From the NCBI GenBank assembly GCA_963702685.1, contig CAVPDQ010000015.1:1-64000 (forward strand): a stretch of 64,000 nt of DNA. The letters are read 5' to 3'. The notes under the pieces are model-generated. The model searched no databases and was not told where the DNA came from. It saw nothing but the letters and a program-made list of their open reading frames with translations. Position numbers and translations under genes: made by a program. This DNA comes from AP-15 sp963702685 (GTDB taxonomy: Bacteria; Pseudomonadota; Alphaproteobacteria; ATCC43930; CGMCC-115725). This document shows positions 29,230-37,757 of the stretch, in pieces (position 1 is the stretch's first letter; each line of letters opens with the position of its first letter).

Positions 29230-30441
29230 ATGCAGGTTCCGAACACGTTTCGCGGCGGCCCCGACGAGCACGGCCATTTCGGTATCTATGGCGGCCGGTT
29301 TGTCGCCGAGACCCTGATGCCATTGGTGCTCGCGGTCGAGGCGGCCTATGGCGAGGCGCGTGCGGACCCGAAGTTTCAGGCCGAGCTCGACCATTACCTC
29401 GAGCATTATGTCGGCCGGCCGAGCCCCTTATATTTTGCCGAGCGGCTGACAAAGCATTTTGGCGGCGCCAAGATCTATTTGAAGCGCGACGAGCTCAACC
29501 ATACCGGCGCGCACAAAATCAACAACGTGCTGGGCCAAACCTTGCTGGCGCGGCGCATGGGCAAAACCCGGATCATCGCCGAGACCGGGGCGGGGCAGCA
29601 CGGGGTGGCGACGGCGACGGCTTGCGCCCTCTTCGACCTGCCCTGCGTCGTCTATATGGGCGCCACCGACATCGAGCGGCAAAAGCCCAATGTCTTTCGC
29701 ATGAAGCTGCTCGGCGCCGAGGTCATCCCGGTGCATTCGGGGACCGGCACCTTGAAAGACGCGATGAACGAGGCGCTGCGCGACTGGGTCGCCCATGTCG
29801 AGGACACTTTCTACGTGATCGGCACGGTCGCCGGGCCGCATCCCTACCCGGCGATGGTGCGGGACTTTCAGTCGGTCATCGGCAACGAGACGCGCGCCCA
29901 GCTGCGACGGGCCGAGGGCCGGCTGCCCGACACGCTCGTCGCCTGCATCGGCGGCGGCTCCAATGCGATGGGGCTGTTTCACCCGTTTCTCGACGAGCCG
30001 AATATCCGGATGATCGGGGTCGAGGCCGGCGGCCACGGGCTCGACACCGGGCTGCACGCGGCCTCGCTGAATGGCGGCGTGCCCGGCGTGCTGCACGGCA
30101 ACCGCACCTACCTGCTGCAAGACGATGACGGGCAGATCAAGGACGCGCATTCGATCTCGGCCGGGCTCGATTATCCCGGCATCGGCCCCGAGCATGCCTG
30201 GCTGCACGATCTGGGCCGGGTCGAATATGTCGCGATCACCGACGAGGAGGCGCTCGCCGCGTTTCAACTCCTGAGCCGCATCGAGGGCATCATTCCGGCC
30301 TTGGAGCCGGCGCATGCGCTCGCGCACGTCGCCAAGATCGCGCCGGCGCTGCCGCGCGACCATCTTCTCGTGATGAATTTGTGCGGCCGCGGCGACAAAG
30401 ACATCTTCGCCGTCGCCGACCGGCTTGGGGTGGCGCTGTGA
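29230..30441 (+). CDS. trpB: Tryptophan synthase beta chain
   Basis: The 403-residue PLP enzyme condenses indole with serine. The start at 29230 follows GGGAGGAGGA, a very strong ribosome site. The PLP lysine lies in LNHTGAHKINN, the phosphate-binding loop in CIGGGSNAMGLF, and the conserved GRGDKDIF is near the end. The N-terminus reads FGIYGGRFVAETLM, as in typical TrpB. It should pair with TrpA, whose gene is displaced by the vapBC module about 800 bases downstream. Confidence 0.96.
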   Translation: MQVPNTFRGGPDEHGHFGIYGGRFVAETLMPLVLAVEAAYGEARADPKFQAELDHYLEHYVGRPSPLYFAERLTKHFGGAKIYLKRDELNHTGAHKINNVLGQTLLARRMGKTRIIAETGAGQHGVATATACALFDLPCVVYMGATDIERQKPNVFRMKLLGAEVIPVHSGTGTLKDAMNEALRDWVAHVEDTFYVIGTVAGPHPYPAMVRDFQSVIGNETRAQLRRAEGRLPDTLVACIGGGSNAMGLFHPFLDEPNIRMIGVEAGGHGLDTGLHAASLNGGVPGVLHGNRTYLLQDDDGQIKDAHSISAGLDYPGIGPEHAWLHDLGRVEYVAITDEEALAAFQLLSRIEGIIPALEPAHALAHVAKIAPALPRDHLLVMNLCGRGDKDIFAVADRLGVAL

Positions 30442-30507
30442 GCCGCGGCGCAATGGATCGCAAAGCGCGGCCTTCCAATCGTGATAAGAAAGCGTGTGGC
30501 AGCTATG

Positions 30508-30760
30508 ATGAAGGTCAAGACTTCGCATCCATATCGCGCCCGACGGCTCGCTCACCGGCCGCGTATCGGGTCTGCCCGCGGGAGAGCATGAGGCCGAGCT
30601 GATGCTGGTCGGGAATCCCGAGCCGGCTGCGAGGCTCGACGCTGATGCGCTTCTCGCCCGCGTGCATGCCATCCAGCACGAGGTTGCGCAGTTGCCGGTG
30701 CTCGACCGGCGAAGCCCAGAGGAAATCATCGGCTATAACGAGCAGGGCCATTTCGACTGA
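30508..30760 (+). pseudogene. VapB-type antitoxin, start region frameshifted
   Basis: The frame ending at 30760 reads IHIAPDGSLTGRVSGLPAGE, then LDADALLARVHAIQHEVAQ, and ends RRSPEEIIGYNEQGHFD. This is the pattern of small antitoxins paired with PIN toxins (AIQ-E-A-LPVLD-RS-DEI-GY-E-G). It has no start codon in frame. The ATG at 30508 reads MKVKTS and then joins this frame if one base near 30520 is removed, so the gene is frameshifted here or miscalled. Its stop overlaps the vapC start (TGATG). If really broken, the toxin would be unprotected, so a sequence error is likely. Confidence 0.6.
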
Positions 30761-31179
30761 TGGTCATCGACACCTCCGCGCTCGTCGCGGTGCTGCTCGG
30801 TGAGCCCGAGGCCGACCGGTTTGTCAGGACAATAGCGGCTGCACCGAGCCGCTGCGTCGGCGCGCCTTCCTATCTCGAGGCGGCAATTGTCATGGTGGCC
30901 CGCTCCGGGCCCGAAGCCCGACAGAAGCTCGACCTGCCCATCGCCGACCTTGCTATTGAGATTGTTCCATTCAGCTATGATCAAGCTGTTTTGGCGGCGG
31001 CCGCGTTTCAGCAATTCGGGAAGGGCACCGGGCATGCCGCAGGATTGAACTTTGGCGATTGCTTCACCTATGCGCTGACAAAATTCCGAGGAGATGCAGT
31101 CCTGTTCAAGGGGAATGATTTCTCGCACACCGACCTTGAGGTGGCTGATGTCCGTTCTGATCCCACGCCCCGCTCGTGA
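30760..31179 (+). CDS. vapC: VapC-type PIN-domain ribonuclease toxin
   Basis: The 139-residue PIN domain has the acidic metal-binding set: Asp4 in MVIDTSALVAVLLGE, Glu40 in YLEAAIVM, and Asp in LNFGDCFTYALTK with a further acidic residue in FKGNDFSHTDLE. PIN toxins cleave tRNA or rRNA. The overlap with the antitoxin stop indicates coupling. The module lies between trpB and trpA on the same strand, so it may be co-transcribed with the biosynthetic genes. The C-terminal 10 residues are unlike the family and may be read-through. Confidence 0.88.
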   Translation: MVIDTSALVAVLLGEPEADRFVRTIAAAPSRCVGAPSYLEAAIVMVARSGPEARQKLDLPIADLAIEIVPFSYDQAVLAAAAFQQFGKGTGHAAGLNFGDCFTYALTKFRGDAVLFKGNDFSHTDLEVADVRSDPTPRS

Positions 31180-31242
31180 TGAGCTCGGCCGCTCCGAATT
31201 GGTGCTCGGAGCTGCCCGGGGTAACATGACGAGGCCAAGACA

Positions 31243-32067
31243 GTGAGCCGGATCGAGCGGCGCTTCACCGAGCTGCGCGGCGCGGGGCGGGCAGGGTTCG
31301 CCGCCTATCTGACCGCGGGCGACCCCGATCCCGATACCTCGGCTGCGCTGTTTTCCGGGCTCCCGCAGGCCGGCGCCGATTTGATCGAGATCGGCATGCC
31401 GTTTTCCGATCCGATGGCCGACGGCCCGGCGATCCAGGATGCGGGGCACCGCGCGCTGAAAGCGGGGATGACCCTGCGCGGCACGCTGGCGCTGGTGCGC
31501 GCCCTGCGCCGTCACGACGACGCCACGCCGGTCGTGCTGATGGGCTATTACAACCCGATCTACCGGCACGGCGCCGAACGCTTTGTCGGCGAGGCGGCAG
31601 CGGCCGGGGTCGATGGCGTCATCGTCGTCGATCTGCCGCCCGAGGAGGATGGCGAATTGGCCGAGCCGGCGCGCCGGGCCGGGCTCGACGTGATCCGGCT
31701 GGCGACGCCGACCAGCGACGAGCGGCGCCTGCCGCGGATCATCGAGGGCGCCGGCGGCTTTCTATATTATGTCGCGATCGCCGGCATTACCGGGACGCGG
31801 ACGCCCGACACGGCCGCGGTCGCCGCCGCGGTCGCGCGCCTGCGCCGGTTCACCGCGCTGCCGATCGCGGTCGGCTTTGGCATCAAAAACCCGGAGCAGG
31901 CAGCCGCTGTCGCGCGCGCCGCCGATGCTGCGGCGGTCGGGTCGGTCTTGGTCCAGCGCCTGGCCCAAAACCTCGACGACGACGGAAGCGCCAAGCCCGG
32001 CCTCGTCGAGGCGGTGCTCGGCGATGTCCGTGCCCTCGCCCAGGGCGTGCATGGCGCGCGAGGTTGA
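31243..32067 (+). CDS. trpA: Tryptophan synthase alpha chain
   Basis: The 274-residue TIM barrel cleaves indole-3-glycerol phosphate. The catalytic Glu lies in DLIEIGMPFSDPMADGP and the catalytic Asp in GVIVVDLPPEE. The phosphate-binding loops are in GITGTRTP and VGFGIKNPEQ. The start is a GTG at 31243, 64 bases after vapC; the family N-terminus (SRIERRF) begins there. Length is normal. accD, which often follows trpA in alphaproteobacteria, is not downstream. Confidence 0.95.
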   Translation: MSRIERRFTELRGAGRAGFAAYLTAGDPDPDTSAALFSGLPQAGADLIEIGMPFSDPMADGPAIQDAGHRALKAGMTLRGTLALVRALRRHDDATPVVLMGYYNPIYRHGAERFVGEAAAAGVDGVIVVDLPPEEDGELAEPARRAGLDVIRLATPTSDERRLPRIIEGAGGFLYYVAIAGITGTRTPDTAAVAAAVARLRRFTALPIAVGFGIKNPEQAAAVARAADAAAVGSVLVQRLAQNLDDDGSAKPGLVEAVLGDVRALAQGVHGARG

Positions 32068-32381
32068 CGCTTGGAGGCTGATGCGGTTCGGCAAATTTCG
32101 GCTTTGGACGGTGTCAGGGTGGGTTAACGACGAATTTAGCAAAATTAACTATAAATGTCTGAAACTACTCAACCTTTCGGTGCTAAAACATGGTCCGCAA
32201 GGTCGGGCGGTCGGGTTCGGCGCTTTAGGTCGGCACCGAATGGTCCGGCGCGCCGCTCCTGCCGCCGCGATTGGCGAGTTCGTCCGAAAGCGTACGGGTC
32301 ATGGGGCTGTTCGAACATTGGATTGCCGCGGCGGCCGCGGCGGCACCGCCCCGCGGGGCGGTGGTTGATCGGAGGTGAGCG
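32068..32381. other. Intergenic region between trpA and sciP
   Basis: These 314 bases contain an AT-rich patch at 32120-32165, unusual for this genome, including a CtrA-like half-site pair. The remainder is GC-rich with no convincing frame. It is the likely promoter region of sciP. Confidence 0.5.
32124..32138 (+). promoter_or_regulatory. CtrA-box-like sequence upstream of sciP
   Basis: TTAA, seven bases, then TTTA: one mismatch to the alphaproteobacterial CtrA site TTAA-N7-TTAA. A further TTAA follows at about 32145. In Caulobacter sciP is itself activated by CtrA, so the position is sensible. The distance to the start codon (about 245 bases) is long for a direct promoter element. Confidence 0.4.
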
Positions 32382-32609
32382 ATGGTCGAGCTCCCGCCTC
32401 CAAACGTCACCAGGTGGACGATCCGCCGCAAAGCGGCAGTGGTGATCGCGGTCGTCGCCGGGATGATGACGCGCGACGAAGCCTGCCGGCGCTATCAGCT
32501 GACCGAGGAGGAGCTGCTCGCCTGGCAGCGCGCGTTCGAGGCGCATGGCCTGCCCGGTCTGCGCTCCACCCGCCTCCAACAATACCGCAATCCGCGCCAG
32601 CGACCTTGA
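32382..32609 (+). CDS. sciP: CtrA inhibitor SciP (DUF1153)
   Basis: The 75-residue protein has the DUF1153 helix-turn-helix: LPPPNVTRWTIRRKAAVVIA, DEACRRYQLTEEELLAWQRA and HGLPGLRSTRLQQYR. In Caulobacter SciP binds CtrA and blocks transcription from CtrA-dependent promoters in G1 cells. The start ATG follows GGAGGTGAGCG, and an in-frame TGA lies two codons upstream. The protein therefore lacks the 15-20 residue N-terminal strand (GPDGSPLTIADLP type) of the Caulobacter protein. Its presence implies a CtrA cell-cycle circuit. Confidence 0.9.
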   Translation: MVELPPPNVTRWTIRRKAAVVIAVVAGMMTRDEACRRYQLTEEELLAWQRAFEAHGLPGLRSTRLQQYRNPRQRP

Positions 32610-32688
32610 TCGTGAACCGCTGGCTGACCGACCAGCCGACCAGCAACGCGGTCATGATCCTCGATCACAACTATGCGTGGCACCTGCG

Positions 32689-33663
32689 TCACCTCAGTGC
32701 AGCAACCTCCGCGTAGGCCCGCAGCTCCCGCTCCACATCGTAACCGCTGGTCCCGAAGATGATGCCGGTGGCGCCGCGGGCCTCGAGCTGGGCGAGGCGT
32801 TCGCGCAACTCCTCGCGCGTGCCGGTGAAGGTCATCTGTTTGGCGGCGGATATGTCGACGAACCAGTCATGGCCGTTCGAAATGTCGAGGTTATGACCGC
32901 GGTGAACGGAGAGATGGCGGATTTTTTCGTCCACCCGTTCGACGCTGGCCAGCCACGCTGCGCCGTTCGGCAGCGCTTTCACGCTCTCCGGATCGGTCGT
33001 GTACCTGTGGTGATAGGCGAGCGCGACGAGCGGTTTGAGGGCGGTCGAGGCGCGCGGCGAGGTGATGTCCTCGCCATCATCGAGGACCGTGCCGCTGGTC
33101 GACACGAGGCAAGTCTCAAACCCTTCGGCCGGGCCGCCGAGCGAAATCAGGCCGTCGGCAATCTCTTTGGCGAGCGCGCGGGCCTTGGGGCCTTGGCCTG
33201 CCATATAGACTGGCACGTTGATCGGACGGTCGGGCAACCAGCCGTCGGACGCGAGGATCTGGGCGAGGCCGCCGTCGATGTCGGCAACATCGCCGCGCAG
33301 CAATGCCCTGACCTGCGTAATATGCGTGCGCATGCTCGCGAGGCTCAAGGGCTTCTTGCCCATCCCCGCCCGGCCGGTAAAGCCGGTGCCGAACCCGACC
33401 ATCAGGCGTCCTGGTGCGATCTGTTCGAGCGTCGCGATGGCCGAGGCCTGCGCCATCGGATGGCGATAGCTCGGGATCAGCACCGAGGGGCCGAATTTGA
33501 GGCGCTTCGTCTTTTCGGCAATGCGGGCGAGCGTGACCCATACGTCGTGCCCAAAGGCGGGAATCTCGGGACACCAGACCGCGCGAAAGCCGAGCTCCTC
33601 GGCAAGAAGCGCGTGCTCGACGGTTCGGGGGCCGGGCGGCAGGCGGAAGTCATAAGTCAGCAC
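32689..33663 (-). CDS. LLM-class flavin-dependent oxidoreductase
   Basis: The 324-residue protein has the luciferase-like monooxygenase barrel: HALLAEELGFRAVWCPEIPA, then RIAEKTKRLKFGPSVLIP, PGRLMVGFGTGFTGR and VPVYMAGQGPKARALA. Such enzymes use FMN or F420. The C-terminal GTREELRERLAQLEARGATG is the usual LLM tail. The start is a GTG at 33663. Substrate unknown; a second LLM gene is at 61901. Confidence 0.82.
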   Translation of the reverse strand: MLTYDFRLPPGPRTVEHALLAEELGFRAVWCPEIPAFGHDVWVTLARIAEKTKRLKFGPSVLIPSYRHPMAQASAIATLEQIAPGRLMVGFGTGFTGRAGMGKKPLSLASMRTHITQVRALLRGDVADIDGGLAQILASDGWLPDRPINVPVYMAGQGPKARALAKEIADGLISLGGPAEGFETCLVSTSGTVLDDGEDITSPRASTALKPLVALAYHHRYTTDPESVKALPNGAAWLASVERVDEKIRHLSVHRGHNLDISNGHDWFVDISAAKQMTFTGTREELRERLAQLEARGATGIIFGTSGYDVERELRAYAEVAALR

Positions 33664-34473
33664 GGGGCGTTCCCGGAATAAGCGTCTTTAACCGATATTC
33701 GCCCGATTCCCGGCGATTTCGGGGACAAGGTCGCCCCTTTGGCGGGTTTGGGCAATCAGTAAATCGTACTCGCTGCCGGCATAGAGGCAGCAAGGCGGTC
33801 ATTCGACGGCGCCGAGCTACTGAAACGCGCTGATTTGGCAGGATCAAAACGCAACTCCGCTGTCGCCGCTCTTCAGGTAATCTTCCTTACGCAACAACTC
33901 GCCGTGGGAAAGCCCACTATCGGCGCATCTTTCTGGTGGATCAGACTAACGCTTGGTATCCGCTCCGGGGGTCGGTTCGAGGGTGGAAAGCCGTCATTCG
34001 CCGCACGGCACCAGGGCGACCGAATAGCGCCGAAGGCGGCCGGTCCGCTGAGGACGTCAGGGGTGTCCCGAGCGGACCAACTTCGGGTGCCTCGGCTATC
34101 AGATCTCGGTCGCCTCGGCTGCACCTGTTATCACCCAATGTTTGTGTTCAAACAATTCGGCGATGTCGAGCGATGCGCCCTGCGATCCGGCAACGCGCAC
34201 CGCGCCCACGGTTGGCGCGCAATCTTGGAAGCGATGATCGCGCGCTACCAGGACATCATGAAGCGTCTGTATCGCTGCCCGCGGCACCCATCGCGGTTAG
34301 GGCTTCTTGCAATGGACGCCCAAAAAGCAGGCAATGGCGCTCGCCTGTCCCCGCAATCCCAGGAACAACTTTTTCCTAAGTGTGAACTACCTCACACTTC
34401 TCGACCGCTTCCCGAAAGATGCTGGTTGAGGATGGGCGGATCAGCTAGCGAATACCGGTTGAAAGGAATCGAC
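33664..34473. other. Intergenic region with mobile-element debris
   Basis: Within these 810 bases the only recognisable coding trace is the IS1380 transposase piece at 34120-34275. The plus-strand frame is open from 33835 into the next gene, but apart from that piece it does not look like protein. No intact insertion-sequence ends were identified. Confidence 0.5.
34120..34275 (+). mobile_element. Fragment of an IS1380-family transposase
   Basis: The frame reads CYHPMFVFKQFGDVERCALR, then SGNAHRAHGWRAILEAMIAR and YQDIMKRLYR. This corresponds to the central DDE region of IS1380-type transposases (YHPLFVFNQFGDLERCALRPGN-H-A-GW--VL-PVIARY). Only about 50 of some 450 residues remain. It lies just upstream of the CHAT cassette and suggests that the cassette arrived with or beside a mobile element. 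Confidence 0.6.
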
Positions 34474-35607
34474 ATGACGCAGCACTTGCCATTCCCTCTT
34501 CCCGCAATCGTCCAAGCTGCTGAGCGTTCCCGGGCACTGCCCGATGACACTGAAGCGCGCCTGCGCCAGCTCGAGCAGGCGGCGGCCGACGACCTTTCCA
34601 GGCGGATCGAAAGCTGGCGCGATAACGACCGAGCCGCCCAGGCCAGTTGGGCCAGGCTTGCGGCCATGATCGGCTCAGTTGGTGTCCGTCCCAATCCCTA
34701 CCGCCCCGCGCCCATGCCGCAACAGGACCCCCGCTTGGAGCACTTCTTGCGGTTCACGCGGCGCCTGGCCGTCATCCGAAGCCGCATGAAACCGTTGCGC
34801 TTCCATTTGCTGACACCGCCGAGGCCGGCCGATATCACGACAGCGAGAGACATCGCGCCCGACATTGCTAAACTGATCGTCCCAACCATGGACAACGTTC
34901 GGGCGCTGGAAACCGCAAAAGGCGCCGGCCAGGAGTTACGAGCACTTGTCCTGATGCCTCCCGACTGGCCCGAGCCCGAGCGATGGTCGCGCGACCTGCA
35001 GGCCGAGGCGCTGGACGCCACGGAATTGGCCGCACGCTGCGCGGCGGCACTGGAGCGCCAGCAGGAGGCGGCTAGCCTTTTTGCTTTCGCCTATAGGGAA
35101 GCGGCCAATTGGCGTGCTTTCGCCCGCGCCCGCAGCAACCGGCTGAACGAGACGCGCACGCAAGTCCTCGCGGGTGAAAATGCGGGCGACTGTCTGACAA
35201 AGCTCGATTTCGACCTGGTCCTGTTGAGCGGCTTCGGCAGCGGCGAGGCGGTCCCGCCGCTCACAAACCTGAACGAGGTATTGGTACGCGCCGAGATCAA
35301 CGAAACGCTTGGCCACAGCGATGAGGCGCGCCGGCTGCTGGGCGAGGCCGCGAAGGTGCTGGAACCGACGCTCGGCCGGGTCGTTTACCCGACCCGCGAG
35401 CAGTTCGGAGCGGCGATGCTGGAGGCGTTGACGCTGGAGATGCAGGACAAGCCGTTCATCGCCGTTCTGGAGCGGCTGCGGGAGCTCAGCGAAATGCGTG
35501 CGCTGGCGCTGGCCTATTGCAACGTCGCCGCCAGCGCGCTCGAAGACACGGAGCCGGATCGCGCCGCTCGCTATCGCGCCACCACGGTCGCGATCGCACG
35601 GATGTAG
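34474..35607 (+). CDS. Unknown helical protein, first gene of the CHAT cassette
   Basis: I do not recognise this 377-residue protein. It is soluble and almost wholly alpha-helical, with Ala/Arg/Glu-rich amphipathic repeats (EARLRQLEQAAADDLSRRIE and LAARCAAALERQQEAASLFA). The C-terminal 120 residues look like TPR-type helical pairs (NEVLVRAEINETLGHSDEAR). No transmembrane segment, signal peptide or catalytic motif is visible. The start at 34474 follows GAAAGGA; the frame is open further upstream but there overlaps IS debris. It lies 13 bases before the CHAT protein gene, so it should be a partner, regulator or substrate of that protease. Confidence 0.7.
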   Translation: MTQHLPFPLPAIVQAAERSRALPDDTEARLRQLEQAAADDLSRRIESWRDNDRAAQASWARLAAMIGSVGVRPNPYRPAPMPQQDPRLEHFLRFTRRLAVIRSRMKPLRFHLLTPPRPADITTARDIAPDIAKLIVPTMDNVRALETAKGAGQELRALVLMPPDWPEPERWSRDLQAEALDATELAARCAAALERQQEAASLFAFAYREAANWRAFARARSNRLNETRTQVLAGENAGDCLTKLDFDLVLLSGFGSGEAVPPLTNLNEVLVRAEINETLGHSDEARRLLGEAAKVLEPTLGRVVYPTREQFGAAMLEALTLEMQDKPFIAVLERLRELSEMRALALAYCNVAASALEDTEPDRAARYRATTVAIARM

Positions 35608-35620
35608 AAGGCAACCGGCG

Positions 35621-37386
35621 ATGAGCGAGGCGCTTGCCGTTTCCCAAGTCATCGCAGGTGTCGATGCCGCGCTGCGGGCCGCGGCGGAAGGCGAACTGCC
35701 TGCGAGTTTGGCGGCAGAGGCCGAGACCGCGTTGGCCGAGGCCGAGCAGACCGGCCTGCCCACTCTGATCGCCCGCGCCGCCGCCTGCCTTGCCCGGGTG
35801 CTAACCCGGACCGGCCGTCCTCGAGAGGCGCTGAAGCCGGTCAACCGCGGGCGGGCCGCTCTTGTCGGCGCCAGTGCGTATTTCGCACAGGTGGAACTCG
35901 CGCTGGCCGAGGCCGAGGCCCATCGAACCGTCGCGCTGGCAGAGGACGACCAGTGCGCTTGGCGCGCGGCACTGGCAGCCTGCCGCCAGGCGCTGCCGGC
36001 GGTCGAGCACGGCAGATTGGGCGCCGATGCACCGCACCTTCAGGCCGGCTTCATGCGAGGCAATCCAGACTGTACGCTATCGGTGCGCACGCCCTACTGG
36101 CGCTGGGCGACCCTGGTGCCGCGTTACAGATGGCAGATCGTTCGAAAGCCCGCGGCATGCCACACCGCCCGCCCGGTGCCTACGACCCTGCGCTCCTTAG
36201 AACCTTTCGCGAAGCCGGCGTCGCCCCGGCCGACACCCATACCAGAATGAACGCCTGGAATGCGCTGATGCGCAAGCGCGTGGCGCCGGTGGCGACAGAG
36301 GGCGTTATGCTATCCGAGGCGCAGGCGGGGTTGGCGCCCGACCAAGCCGCGCTGGCTTGGCACTGGCTGGCTGACAACACGCTGCTGGTTGCAGCGTTCG
36401 ATCGCGCGCACGCGGAAATCCAAGCCCTGCCGGTGCGGGCGGCGGCGCGGGCGCGGATGCGGGCGATCGCCGACCAGATCATCGGCGCCGAGTACTTACC
36501 CGACACGATGATTCTGGAAGACATCGCGCATGACGACCTTGCCGTGCTGATGCCCGAATTCGCCCGCGAGATTGTGCTGCAGCATCGGCGGATAGTCCTG
36601 TCGCCGCACGGCGTGCTGCACGGACTGCCACTACAGGCGCTGCCGACGCCGGAAGGCCCGCTGGGGTTGGTCCGTGGCCTCTGTTTCATCCCTGCGCTAT
36701 CGGCGTTGACATCGCCCATCACGACAGCGCCCGCCGGCATCGCCGCGGTCTGGGCCAGCCGGTTCCGCAACGGGCTGGGCGCGCTGCCGGAGACGCCCCT
36801 GATCGCTGCCGCGGCGCTTGGCCAGGCGGCAGATCGCGGCGAGCCGGTGATCGCCATCGACGCGGACCGTCCGGCTCGCGGTCGGTTACTTGAGTTGGCC
36901 GACGCGGGCCGGCTGGCGCAGCTGCGTCAGCTTTGGCTCTGCTGCCATGGCTTCAGCCTGGCCGAGGATACGCCGCTGAACGCGCGACTGGAATTCGCGA
37001 CCGAGAGTCTTGATGGGCTGGACCTTGCGACACTGGACCTGCGAACCGATCTGACGGTACTGCTAGCCTGCCACGCCGGCCAGCGTGCCGTCCGCGCGCT
37101 GGGAATGCCGGCGCTGTCTGGCGACGATCTGCTCGGGCTACAAGGCGCGCTAAGGGTCGCGGGCGTGCGCCAACTGCTGGCGCCACAATGGCAACTGGAG
37201 GCATCGATCCTACGCCAGATCGTGCCGGACCTGATTGCGGCGCCACCCGGGGAGACCGACCTGGCATTGCAGTCCGCGCTGGCCCGGTTTATAAAGTCCG
37301 CAAGCGGTATAAACCGGCGGGTCGTTCGCTGGGCGCCGTTGCAGCTGTTCCAGTTCGGTGCGTCCCAGACAGGAGAGAATGCATGA
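35621..37386 (+). pseudogene. TPR-CHAT caspase-like protease, one frameshift
   Basis: About 588 residues. The N-terminal half is helical and TPR-like (LIARAAACLARVLTRTGRPR, AYFAQVELALAEAEAHRTVA, then IGAHALLALGDPGAALQMAD). The C-terminal half is a CHAT domain of the caspase/separase clan: RIVLSPHGVLHGLPLQALP, then the catalytic His in LWLCCHGFSLAED (codon 36946) and the catalytic Cys in TVLLACHAGQ (codon 37069). The ending WAPLQLFQFG is also typical. One frameshift near 36060 separates the halves; the sequence resumes without loss, so an indel error is possible. CHAT proteases are effectors in bacterial conflict systems and cleave partner proteins. The last codons overlap the EACC1-like gene by four bases (ATGA). 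Confidence 0.8.
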
Positions 37387-37757
37387 CTGCGGCGCTCGCC
37401 CCACACCCTCTGATGCTGGAGATCGAGATCGATCCTGCGGTGACCGATTCAGCGCAGCAGGAGGCGCATCGGGCAGAACTGGAGAAGCAACTTCAGGCCT
37501 TGCCCGACGTGCAGTCGGTCGCGACCGAACCGAACCAGCCGATGGGCGGTGTATGGGGCGCGATCGTCGAAATGACCCCGTACGCAGTGCAGGCCGGGGC
37601 GGCGATCGGCGGTCTGGCCGGCCTGCTCAAGGCAGTACGCAGCCTGCTAACCGAGCTTGGCGTCTGGCGCGACGCCTACATTCGGGTCGGCGGCAAGCGC
37701 AAGCGCCTGGACGCACTCGAAACGTCCGACATAGCCACTCTTTCTGGCGACGGTTGA
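37383..37757 (+). CDS. EACC1-like small protein (effector-associated constant component)
   Basis: The 124-residue protein has an N-terminal polar strand-helix part (LEIEIDPAVTDSAQQEAHRA, then LEKQLQALPDVQSV), a Gly-rich hydrophobic helix (VQAGAAIGGLAGLLKAVRSL) and a short C-terminal basic strand (YIRVGGKRKRLDAL). This layout recalls effector-associated constant component 1, a small protein found beside CHAT, caspase and other effectors in predicted bacterial conflict systems; the match is by pattern only. The ATG overlaps the CHAT stop as ATGA and follows GGAGAG, so synthesis is coupled. It may tether or sense for the protease. Confidence 0.6.
   Translation: MTAALAPHPLMLEIEIDPAVTDSAQQEAHRAELEKQLQALPDVQSVATEPNQPMGGVWGAIVEMTPYAVQAGAAIGGLAGLLKAVRSLLTELGVWRDAYIRVGGKRKRLDALETSDIATLSGDG

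Noticed and set aside
33664..33850. Possible IS21-type element end near TTCGGGGACA
   Set aside because: Only a short similarity remembered from other elements; no inverted partner or transposase here.
33835..34473. N-terminal extension of the 377-residue protein to 590 residues
   Set aside because: The extension runs over IS1380 debris; the ATG at 34474 has a ribosome site and starts the helical protein.
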